This document shows, piece by piece, positions 7,749 through 15,034 of a stretch of DNA of 64,000 nt. Source of the stretch: Gammaproteobacteria bacterium (GTDB lineage Bacteria > Pseudomonadota > Gammaproteobacteria > Steroidobacterales > Steroidobacteraceae); assembly GCA_028293725.1 (NCBI GenBank), contig JAQGOE010000002.1, forward strand, positions 53,590 through 117,589. The letters are read 5' to 3'. Each line of letters begins with the position of its first letter. The first letter of the stretch is position 1. Under the pieces are notes generated by a model. The model worked only from the letters and a program-made list of their open reading frames with translations, searched no databases and was not told where the DNA came from. The position numbers were made by a program, and so were the translations under genes.

Positions 7749-10490
7749 ATGAAAGTGCAGCGCAAAAACGTAGCGAATGGGTTTCTGGCCCTCTCCATGG
7801 CCACCTTCCTGGCGGCCTGCAGCGGCGGCGGCAGTTTCAACATCGCCAATAGCCAGTCGGCCGATCCGTCCACCAACGATTACCCGATTTTCTACGTCAA
7901 GCGCACCATCCCGACCATGGCCAATATCACGGCCGGCGCGGATGACGTGCGCATGATGCGTGTCGCGTTCGCGTCTGCGGACTTGTACATGCGCGCCAGC
8001 GCCTCGCCGAGCGCGAAAGAAACAAACATCACCAGCCGCGTCACTACCGCCGCTACCAACCCTGCCAACACCACGTGGGACGTGAAGGACGTCGACGCGT
8101 CCGCGGACGGCACGAAGGTGGTGTTCACGATGCGCGGACCGATGACGGCAAAGATGAAACAGAAGGATGCGCCGTCGTGGCGTATCTACGAGTACACCAT
8201 CAAGACAGACACGCTGCGGCCGGTGATCGACCCGACCGTCGATCCCGATCCGCCGACGGTGAACGACGTGTCGCCGCACTTCATGCCCGATGGCCGGATT
8301 GTGTTCTCCTCCACGCGCCAGTCGCAGTCGCAGGGCATCCTGCTCGACGAGGGCAAGCCGCAGTTCATCTACAACAACGAAGCCAAGAGCGAGCCTGCTT
8401 TCGTGTTGGAAGTCATGAACGAGGACGGCACGGGCGTCCACCAGATCTCGTTCAACCAGAGCAACGACCAGGACGCGACAATACTTTCGACCGGCCGCGT
8501 GTTGTGGACCCGCTGGGACAACGCGCCGGGCGGCACGAACGCCATGCACCTCTATTCGTCGAATCCGGACGGCACGGATACCGAACTTTATTACGGCGCC
8601 AACAGCCACATGACCGGCACGAACAATACGGTCGTGGAATTTCTGAAGCCGCGGGAGATGCAGAACGGCAGCATCCTGACGCTCGTCCGCCAGTTCTCGG
8701 ATATCGACTTCGGCGGCGATCTCACCATCATCGACGGTAAAGACTTTGTCGAGAACATGCAGGCGTTGCAAGCGAGCGCCGGCCTGGCGGGACCGGCACA
8801 GACACGCGCCACCCCGAACCAGGTGTCGACGATTCCCGGCCTGTCAGCCGGAGGTCGTTTCAATTCAGCGTATCCCCTCTGGGACGGCACGAACCGCATC
8901 CTGGTGAGCTGGGAGCAGTGCCGTGTACAGAATGCTGACGGCACTATCGGTCCCTGCACTACCTCGGTCCTGGCGGATCCGACCGCACTGCCCGCGCCTC
9001 CTTTATATAGCGTGTGGATGTTCGATCCGGTCCAGAACACCCTGCTGCCCGTGATGGCGCCGGTCGAAGGCGTCATGGTGACGGACGTCGTGGCCACACA
9101 GCCTCGCCCGCTGCAGAACATCATTCTCGACAAGCTTCCCGGCGTGCAGCTCGACCAGAATCTGGTCGACGCAGGCGTGGGCGTGGTCGACATCAAGAGC
9201 GTCTATGACTTTGACGGCGTGGACACAGCCGTTCCGAACATCCCGACGGTGGCTGACCCCTCAAAGACACCGGCAGCCCAGCGGCCCGCGCGCTTCCTAC
9301 GAATCGAGAAGGCGGTATCGCAGCCCGACATGACAGTCGTGAATCTCGCCAACGCGGCCTTCGGCGCGAGCAACTTCATGCGCGAGATTGTTGGCTACGC
9401 GCCCGTGGAGCCCGACGGCTCGGTGGAGGTCCGGGTACCGGCGGATGTAGCGTTCAGAATCGCCGTCGTGGACGCTAACGGGCGCAATATCTCGCCTGGC
9501 CTGAACGTCTGGTTGCAAGCTCTACCGGGCGAAGTCGTTACGTGCAACGGCTGTCACAAGACACCGACGCCGCAGGCGCCGCTCTCCCACGGCCGCGCCG
9601 GAGTATTCGCGGCTGCGTATCCGGGCTCGACCACCGGAGCAGCATTTCCCGGCACATTCGCCGCGACATACACAGCGCCAGCAGGCGCCACCGCATATCC
9701 TCCCGGCAGCGTGCTCCCCCCCTTCCTGCCTATCGCTGGTGAAACCATGGCCGAGGCGCGCGCGCGCACAACGTGCGTATCAGGCTCGGTGTGCAGCGAA
9801 GTCCCGAGCGTAAATGTGCTCTACACCGACGTCTGGACCGATCCGGGACAGGGGGGCACTCCGGCCCAACCCATCACGCTCAGTTACAACGATCTGGGCT
9901 CAGCCGAGGCCATTCCCACGACCAGCAACTGCGCCAGTGCCTGGTCGTCGAACTGCCGCATCATCATCAACTACCCCGCGCACATTCAGCCGATCTGGGA
10001 TCAGCCGCGACCCACCACCGCTGGCGCAACCACCCCTGCGAATTACACTTGCCCACTCGCGGGCGGATGCACGTGCTCGCAGGCGGCCTGCCACAGCCTC
10101 ACGGATGCGAACGCCGCCGTGCAGGCCCCAGCGGGACAGCTCAATCTCACAAACGCCGCCTCGAACGACGAACCGGCGGAATTTGTCTCCTATCGCCAAC
10201 TACTTTTCCAGCATGACGAGCAAATAGTTATTATGGGGGCCCTGCAGAATGCTCCCGGGCCGCCTGATGCGAATGGCAACCCGACTGTCATCCCTGTGGG
10301 ACCGTACCTGAATGCCGGAAGCGCGAACGGCGGGCTGTCGACCACGTTCCTAAACCGCTTCGCAACGGGTTCCGGAAGCACGCATGCGGGCTACATGAGC
10401 CCTGCCGAGCTTCGCTTGTTGTCCGAGTGGCTGGATATTGGCGCGCAATACTTCAACAATCCGTTCGATCCGAAAGTGCCTGTCAACTAG
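7749..10490 (+). CDS. HzsA-related (hydrazine synthase alpha-like) lipoprotein with heme motifs
   Basis: 913 residues from ATG 7749; the frame opens upstream at 7710, but the lipoprotein signal (ATFLAAC) fits this start. Residues ~100-500 look like TolB/WD-type beta-propeller repeats (PHFMPDGRIVFSSTR, ILSTGRVLWTRWD). The middle part has EPDGSVEVRVPADVAFRIA followed by LPGEVVTCNGCHKTP, with heme-c motif C599-N-G-C-H603; this arrangement is characteristic of the HzsA-related domain. A second motif, C776-x4-C781-H782, lies in a Cys-rich segment near the C-terminus. True anammox hydrazine synthase subunits are absent, so hydrazine chemistry should not be assumed. It leads a six-gene operon with two outer-membrane barrels and a TlpA thioredoxin. 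Family call by motif memory. Confidence 0.82.
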   Translation: MKVQRKNVANGFLALSMATFLAACSGGGSFNIANSQSADPSTNDYPIFYVKRTIPTMANITAGADDVRMMRVAFASADLYMRASASPSAKETNITSRVTTAATNPANTTWDVKDVDASADGTKVVFTMRGPMTAKMKQKDAPSWRIYEYTIKTDTLRPVIDPTVDPDPPTVNDVSPHFMPDGRIVFSSTRQSQSQGILLDEGKPQFIYNNEAKSEPAFVLEVMNEDGTGVHQISFNQSNDQDATILSTGRVLWTRWDNAPGGTNAMHLYSSNPDGTDTELYYGANSHMTGTNNTVVEFLKPREMQNGSILTLVRQFSDIDFGGDLTIIDGKDFVENMQALQASAGLAGPAQTRATPNQVSTIPGLSAGGRFNSAYPLWDGTNRILVSWEQCRVQNADGTIGPCTTSVLADPTALPAPPLYSVWMFDPVQNTLLPVMAPVEGVMVTDVVATQPRPLQNIILDKLPGVQLDQNLVDAGVGVVDIKSVYDFDGVDTAVPNIPTVADPSKTPAAQRPARFLRIEKAVSQPDMTVVNLANAAFGASNFMREIVGYAPVEPDGSVEVRVPADVAFRIAVVDANGRNISPGLNVWLQALPGEVVTCNGCHKTPTPQAPLSHGRAGVFAAAYPGSTTGAAFPGTFAATYTAPAGATAYPPGSVLPPFLPIAGETMAEARARTTCVSGSVCSEVPSVNVLYTDVWTDPGQGGTPAQPITLSYNDLGSAEAIPTTSNCASAWSSNCRIIINYPAHIQPIWDQPRPTTAGATTPANYTCPLAGGCTCSQAACHSLTDANAAVQAPAGQLNLTNAASNDEPAEFVSYRQLLFQHDEQIVIMGALQNAPGPPDANGNPTVIPVGPYLNAGSANGGLSTTFLNRFATGSGSTHAGYMSPAELRLLSEWLDIGAQYFNNPFDPKVPVN

Positions 10491-10497
10491 GACCCGC

Positions 10498-11244
10498 TTG
10501 CGAAGTTTTTCGTTCGTAAGCCTCCTGGCTCTCCTGGCGATCTGCTGCACCCCCGCGGTCAGCAGCGCACGGGAGCATTTACAGGTGTTCGTGACGGAGC
10601 CGTATCTCGAATTGCACACCGGGGCCGGTCGCGGCTACCCGGTGTTCAACGTCGTGGCCCGGGACGCCAGCGTGCTGGTGCTCTTTCGCCGCACCGACTG
10701 GTTCAAGGTGCGCACCGAGCGCGGCGTGGAGGGCTGGGCGTCGCAACGCGACATGCTAAAAACCGTGCTCGCCGACGGCAGCCCGTTTACTTTCGACCTC
10801 GGGGACCGCGCGGGCTTCACCTCGCATCACTTCGAGGCCGGTGCTTTCCTGGGAGTGTGGGGTGGCGCGAACCTCGTTTCCATGTACACCTCGTACTCGT
10901 TCAATTCACAGCTGGCCCTGGAAGGCTCGGTGGGCAACTACTTCGGTAAATTCACCAATGGCGTGGTCGGCGACATCGGGCTCACACACGTCGTCTGGCC
11001 GGAATGGCGCGTGTCACCCTTCTTTATGATTGGAACCGGAATCGAGCACATCGAGCCCAAGGCGACTCTCGTGCAACCCCAGGACCGCGTGGAACAAACG
11101 GCGTACGTGGGAGCTGGCGTACGCTTCTATCTCACGCGACGATTCTTCGTCCGCACCGAGTTCAAGAGTCATTACATCTTCACCAACCTCAATCAGAATC
11201 AGAGAGCAGACGAATGGAAACTGGGATTCGCGTTCTTCTTCTGA
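10498..11244 (+). CDS. SH3b-domain outer-membrane beta-barrel protein
   Basis: 248 residues from a TTG at 10498, preceded by AGGA five bases upstream and giving a clean signal peptide (RSFSFVSLLALLAICCTPAVSSA). The open frame continues upstream into the preceding gene, which I reject as a start. Residues ~26-95 resemble a bacterial SH3 domain (YLELHTGAGRGYPVFNVVARDASVLVLFRRTDWFKV, interrupted here for length; GVEGWASQRDM). The rest is alternating aromatic beta-strands ending in FAFFF, typical of an outer-membrane barrel with a terminal Phe. It starts 7 nt after the HzsA-related gene and overlaps the next barrel gene by 31 nt. The SH3b domain may bind peptidoglycan or another envelope component, anchoring the barrel; the partner is inferred. 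Confidence 0.82.
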   Translation: MRSFSFVSLLALLAICCTPAVSSAREHLQVFVTEPYLELHTGAGRGYPVFNVVARDASVLVLFRRTDWFKVRTERGVEGWASQRDMLKTVLADGSPFTFDLGDRAGFTSHHFEAGAFLGVWGGANLVSMYTSYSFNSQLALEGSVGNYFGKFTNGVVGDIGLTHVVWPEWRVSPFFMIGTGIEHIEPKATLVQPQDRVEQTAYVGAGVRFYLTRRFFVRTEFKSHYIFTNLNQNQRADEWKLGFAFFF

Positions 11245-11936
11245 CGGTGGCGGTGGCTACGCTGTCGGGTTGCACGACGGTGAGCAACTGGTTTCATCAC
11301 CGTCGGGAGGCGCGTGACGAGCAGGCGCAAGCCCGCGAGGACGCCAAACGCGCGGATCAGTCGCTAGATGACGACACTACTCCACGCGTCGTCGATCCGA
11401 CGGTGGAGCGTCGTAAGATCCGTGTGCCGAAGATCCGCAGCGCGAATGTCGAGCTCGGACTCGACTACGGTGCGCTGTCCGTCGAGGACTTCGGCACGAA
11501 TCCGAGCTATGGGGCGACGCTCGGCTATCACGTTACCGAGGACTTCTTCCTACAGGCGGAGTACGGCCGCACCAAGGCCGGACGAACGAGCTTCGAAACT
11601 CTGGCAGGGAACATCCAGCTACTTACGCCCCGTGAGAGACACTTCACGTATTACGATCTGTCTCTCGGCTACAACTTCCTCCCGGGCGAGGCTTTTCTCG
11701 GTCGTGGACTCGCCTTGTCCAGTGCTTTCTATGTCATCGGCGGTATTGGCGGTGTCGACTTCGCCGGCGACCAGAAGTTTACGGTGAATTTCGGTGCCGG
11801 CTACCGGGTGTTGCCGTCCGACTGGCTCGCGGTCCACATCACAGTGCAGGATCGTGTGTTCCAGTCCGACCTCCTGGGCACCACGAAGCTCACCAACAAC
11901 ATCGAGATGCGCATCGGCACGACCGTCTTCTTTTAG
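11214..11936 (+). CDS. Outer-membrane beta-barrel lipoprotein
   Basis: 240 residues from ATG 11214, inside the 3' end of the preceding gene. A lipoprotein signal ends at ATLSGC. A charged helical linker (RREARDEQAQAREDAKRAD) is followed by beta-strands (VELGLDYGALSVEDFG, GATLGYHVTEDFFLQAEYG, YDLSLGYNFLPGE) and a final TTVFF. The fold resembles the paired outer-membrane beta-barrel family often found as two adjacent copies; the previous gene is the other copy. The open frame upstream of 11214 is in the wrong context and lacks a signal, so the shorter start is preferred. It is 19 nt upstream of the TlpA thioredoxin gene in the same operon. Likely function: structural partner of the HzsA-related lipoprotein at the outer membrane (inference). 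Confidence 0.8.
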   Translation: METGIRVLLLTVAVATLSGCTTVSNWFHHRREARDEQAQAREDAKRADQSLDDDTTPRVVDPTVERRKIRVPKIRSANVELGLDYGALSVEDFGTNPSYGATLGYHVTEDFFLQAEYGRTKAGRTSFETLAGNIQLLTPRERHFTYYDLSLGYNFLPGEAFLGRGLALSSAFYVIGGIGGVDFAGDQKFTVNFGAGYRVLPSDWLAVHITVQDRVFQSDLLGTTKLTNNIEMRIGTTVFF

Positions 11937-11955
11937 AGGATTTGTTGGAGGACCC

Positions 11956-12444
11956 ATGCAGAATCGTATCGCAGGAATCGTCGCCGCTCTCGTCATCGCC
12001 TTGCCCGCGGTCGCCGCGGACCCGACCGGCCCGGCGCCGGAGTTTGTGCTACCCGCCAAGGGTGGCAGCCAGATTGACCTGGCGAAGTACAAGGGCCAGG
12101 TCGTGATGCTCAACTTCTGGGCCAGCTGGTGCGGCCCGTGCCGCCAGGAAATGCCCTTGCTCGAGGACATCTACAAGAAGTACAACAAGCTGGGCTTCAC
12201 CCTGATCGGTGTGAATGTCGAGCCGGACTCGAAGGCCGCGGACGACTGGCTGAAGCAGACGCCCGTGAGCTTCCCCGTGCTGTATGACAAGGACAGCAAG
12301 GTGAGCCGTATGTACGACGTGTCCGGCATGCCGAGCACGGTCATCATCGATCGCAAAGGTAACCTGCGCTTCCTGCACCACGGCTACAAGCCGGGTGACG
12401 AGAGCGAGTACCTGAACAGCATCCGCTCGCTGATCCGCGAATAA
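11956..12444 (+). CDS. TlpA-family thioredoxin
   Basis: 162 residues with a Sec signal peptide (ending near AVAA, residue 21) and a canonical thioredoxin-like active site FWASWCGPCRQEMP (C59-G-P-C62), the GVNVEPDS strand and the cis-Pro loop SGMPSTVIIDRKG. GGAGGACCC just before ATG 11956 sets the start; the longer open frame from 11794 runs back through the previous gene. TlpA/ResA proteins deliver electrons to periplasmic cysteines, for example apocytochrome c CxxCH motifs or copper sites. In this operon the possible clients are the CxxCH proteins and the Cys-Gly-Cys tail of the DUF4266 lipoprotein encoded 35 nt downstream. Assignment of the fold is firm; the client is inferred. Confidence 0.93.
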   Translation: MQNRIAGIVAALVIALPAVAADPTGPAPEFVLPAKGGSQIDLAKYKGQVVMLNFWASWCGPCRQEMPLLEDIYKKYNKLGFTLIGVNVEPDSKAADDWLKQTPVSFPVLYDKDSKVSRMYDVSGMPSTVIIDRKGNLRFLHHGYKPGDESEYLNSIRSLIRE

Positions 12445-12479
12445 CGGCAGCGATGGGACCATCGCGGTTTGGAGGAGTC

Positions 12480-12701
12480 ATGAGAAAGATCTTAGTGGGC
12501 TTGGTGATACTGGGGACCCTGGCGGGCTGTTCGCCGATCCAGCCCTGGGTGAAGCCCTACGAGCGCGAGCACTTCGCGGATCCCATCATGTCCTTCAACC
12601 GCGATCCGGTCTCGGGAACCTACGTCGATCACGTGTACGAATCCCGTGAGGGTTCCCGCGGTGCTACGGGCGGTGTCGGCGGTGGTTGCGGATGCAATTG
12701 A
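12480..12701 (+). CDS. DUF4266 small lipoprotein with C-terminal Cys-Gly-Cys
   Basis: 73 residues. GGAGGAGTC directly precedes ATG 12480, so the upstream in-frame ATG at 12453 is rejected. The signal peptide ends in the lipobox GTLAGC (lipidated C17). The mature peptide of ~56 residues reads PIQPWVKPYEREHFADPIMS, then a Tyr/Glu-rich segment, HVYESREGS, and ends in a glycine-rich tail GGVGGGCGCN with C70 and C72. This is the DUF4266 pattern. The tail looks like a metal- or thiol-exchange site. It overlaps the DUF3570 gene by 10 nt and follows a TlpA thioredoxin, an arrangement I recall for this family. It would sit at the outer membrane; biochemical function is not known to me. Confidence 0.9.
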   Translation: MRKILVGLVILGTLAGCSPIQPWVKPYEREHFADPIMSFNRDPVSGTYVDHVYESREGSRGATGGVGGGCGCN

Positions 12702-13873
12702 GGTGGTTCAACCCCTGGGCCAAGGCGCTGGCCGCGCTTTGCCTCGTCTGTGCGCCGGCTATCGCCGACGTGCTGCCGGATGATCGCGCCGACGTCCTGT
12801 ACCACAACTACGACGGCGGCGGCATCACGATTCAGGGACCTTCAGTGCTCGTGCGCAAGAAGGTCGGTGACAGTCTCTCCTTCTCCGCGAGCTACTACGA
12901 GGATCTCATCTCGAGCGCCTCGATCGACGTGAAGCTGTCCGCGAGTCCCTACCACGAGACCCGCAAGCAGGAAGGCTTTTCCGTCGACTATCTGCACGGA
13001 AAAACGATCTACACCGCCGGCTATATCCACAGCCGCGAGCCGGACTACTCGTCGAACACGGCCTACTACTCCATCAGCCAGAGCATGTTCGGCGATCTCA
13101 CGACCGTGACCTTCGGCTATCGCCGCGGCTGGGACGACGTGTTCCGCGATATCAAGGTCAACGGCGTCATTCAGAACGACCCGACATTTCAAAGGCAGGC
13201 GGACCATCGGGGCTACAGCCTGTCGGTGAGCCAGATCCTCACTCGCAACGCCATTCTCGACCTCAACTTCGAAGCCATCACGGACCAGGGCTATCTGCAG
13301 AGCCCCTACCGCAAAATCCGTTACTTCGACCCGACCGTACCGGGCAAGCAGTTCACGCTCGCGGACCAGATATATCCCAATACGCGCACCAGTACCGCGG
13401 CCTCCGCGGATCTGAAGTACTACCTGCCCTTCCGGGCCGCGGTGACCGGGCTATATCGCTTCTATAACGACACCTGGGGCATCACCGGCCACACGGTCGA
13501 GGTCGATTACACGCAGCCCTACCGGCACTTCATCTTCGACGGCAGCATCCGCTACTACCGGCAGAACAACGCAAACTTCTACAGCGACCTGTTCCCGCGC
13601 GCCGACTACTCCAACTTCGAGGCGCGCGACCGCGAGCTCGCCGCTTTCCACAGTATTTCCCTGGGTTTCGGCGCCGCGTACGAATTTCACGTGCCGTACG
13701 CGCGGTGGATCAACAAGAGCAGCCTGAACTTCCATTTCAACCATCTGATGATCGACTACAGCGACTTCCGCAATGCGCTGCTGGCCGGCGATGGCACCTA
13801 CACCGCCGGTACCGAGCCGCTGTACAAGCTGAACGCCAACATTTACCAGGTTTTCGTCTCAATCTGGTTCTAG
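12692..13873 (+). CDS. DUF3570 outer-membrane barrel protein
   Basis: 393 residues from ATG 12692 (a TTG at 12686 is also in frame). A signal peptide ends near PAIA; the mature start DDRADVLYHNYDGGG with GPSVLVRKKVGDS is diagnostic of DUF3570. The body is alternating hydrophobic/aromatic beta-strands with turns every ~10-14 residues, ending in VFVSIWF, the terminal Phe expected for BAM-inserted barrels. It overlaps the DUF4266 gene and is the last gene of the operon. DUF3570 and DUF4266 proteins tend to occur together, so a barrel-plus-lipoprotein complex is likely, in which the barrel may export or expose the small lipoprotein. That complex is inference from gene order. Confidence 0.9.
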   Translation: MQLRWFNPWAKALAALCLVCAPAIADVLPDDRADVLYHNYDGGGITIQGPSVLVRKKVGDSLSFSASYYEDLISSASIDVKLSASPYHETRKQEGFSVDYLHGKTIYTAGYIHSREPDYSSNTAYYSISQSMFGDLTTVTFGYRRGWDDVFRDIKVNGVIQNDPTFQRQADHRGYSLSVSQILTRNAILDLNFEAITDQGYLQSPYRKIRYFDPTVPGKQFTLADQIYPNTRTSTAASADLKYYLPFRAAVTGLYRFYNDTWGITGHTVEVDYTQPYRHFIFDGSIRYYRQNNANFYSDLFPRADYSNFEARDRELAAFHSISLGFGAAYEFHVPYARWINKSSLNFHFNHLMIDYSDFRNALLAGDGTYTAGTEPLYKLNANIYQVFVSIWF

Positions 13874-14014
13874 TGGTCCTCGCGCCGCGCTCCAAGCTAA
13901 ACCGCCGCTGAACAGCCCCATACCGCAACTGTGTTCGTGTTGCAAGTGGAGTTGGGTTAAGCTGCACCCCTATCGGTCGGTGGCCCGGCCAACAAATGAC
14001 GAGGGGATCGAAGC

Positions 14015-14869
14015 ATGCGCATCCGCATTAATCTGTTTACAACCCTGGCCGGCCTCGCCCTGGCGGTCGGCGCCACTGGCGCTCACGCGCAGGCCCGCGA
14101 GGAAGGAAAACTCCTTCTCGGGAGCCAGGTTCTCGAAGAGTTGCGCGACGCCGGCGACAGGTCGATTCCGAACTGGCTGCTCGAGCGCGCCTATGGCATC
14201 GCGGTCATCCCGGACCTGACCAAGATCGCCTTCTTTGCCGGCGGCCGCCGCGGCAACGGCGTGCTGACGTTCCGCGACAAGGATGGCCGTTTCACCAACC
14301 CCATCTTCGTGACCATGACGGGCGGCAGCTTTGGCTTCCAGTGGGGCGTGCAGTCCACGGACATCGTGCTCGTCTTCACCTCCCGCAAGAGCATCGAAGG
14401 CATCACGGGCGGAAAAGTAACCTTGGGCGGGGACGCATCGGTGTCCGCAGGCCCGGTCGGCCGTGAATCCTCGGCTTCCACCGACTTTAGCTTCAAGTCC
14501 GAGGTCTACTCGTATTCGCGCAGCCGAGGGGTGTTCGCGGGTATCGCCATCGACGGCTCGGTCATCTCGATCGATGACGACGAGAACGATGCTTTCTACA
14601 GAAAGAAGGATGTGACGGCGTCCGACATCGTCTCCGGTGCGGTGACCACGAATGACGACGCGGCACGACGTTTCATGACTGCGGTGACGACGAGCACCCG
14701 AGGCCAGCAATCGGCTTCCGCCACCCCGCCGTCGGCCTCGGCCGCCCCGGCGCCGCAGCCCGGCGCAGCGACATCCGGTGTACCCCAGCAGCCGAGTCCC
14801 CTGTCGAGCGGGGCGCAGTCCTTCCCGGCGGAAGACTCGCACCCCGGCCAGGAGCCCACGCCGCGGTAG
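14015..14869 (+). CDS. SYLF/Ysc84-domain exported protein
   Basis: 284 residues with a Sec signal peptide (to about AHAQA, residue 26). The central ~180 residues match the SYLF (Ysc84/DUF500) lipid-binding domain: IPNWLLERAYGIAVIPDLTK, FAGGRRGNGVLTFRDKDG, FVTMTGGSFGFQWGVQSTD, DASVSAGPVGRESSASTD, VYSYSRSRGVFAGIAIDGS. The last ~55 residues are a disordered Ser/Pro/Ala tail. GAGGGGATC upstream supports ATG 14015. Eukaryotic SYLF domains bind phosphoinositides; bacterial copies are exported proteins of unclear function. It stands alone between the DUF3570 operon and the amidoligase cluster and ends at a strong inverted repeat (14882-14910). Confidence 0.92.
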   Translation: MRIRINLFTTLAGLALAVGATGAHAQAREEGKLLLGSQVLEELRDAGDRSIPNWLLERAYGIAVIPDLTKIAFFAGGRRGNGVLTFRDKDGRFTNPIFVTMTGGSFGFQWGVQSTDIVLVFTSRKSIEGITGGKVTLGGDASVSAGPVGRESSASTDFSFKSEVYSYSRSRGVFAGIAIDGSVISIDDDENDAFYRKKDVTASDIVSGAVTTNDDAARRFMTAVTTSTRGQQSASATPPSASAAPAPQPGAATSGVPQQPSPLSSGAQSFPAEDSHPGQEPTPR

Positions 14870-14881
14870 GGTCAGACCTTA

Positions 14882-14910
14882 CATTCGCCGCCGGGCGCGG
14901 GCGGCGAATG
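14882..14910 (+). terminator. Perfect 11-bp inverted repeat after the SYLF gene
   Basis: CATTCGCCGCC (14882-14892) pairs perfectly with GGCGGCGAATG (14900-14910) around a 7-nt G/C loop, 12 nt after the stop codon. It is followed by CGCATAATCT, not a T-run, so it may be a weak terminator or an mRNA 3'-end stabiliser. Confidence 0.5.
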
Positions 14911-15034
14911 CGCATAATCTAACTCTCGACACACTCGTGCCGCAGAATGGTGCGGGCGTGTCTCAGTTTGGTGCACAAGTCCTCCTCGAGAAGGGCCGTA
15001 TACTGTCTGCTATGGCCGGGTGGGGAGGTTCTTC

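Noticed and set aside
7749..10490. Possible anammox hydrazine synthase
   Set aside because: Only the HzsA-like domain is present; HzsB/HzsC and hydrazine dehydrogenase are absent, so the name should mean fold similarity only.
7695..14890. Shared 12-mer TTACATTCGCCG at 7695 and 14879
   Set aside because: One copy is before a start codon and the other is in a hairpin after a stop; too short and contextually different to be a regulatory repeat.
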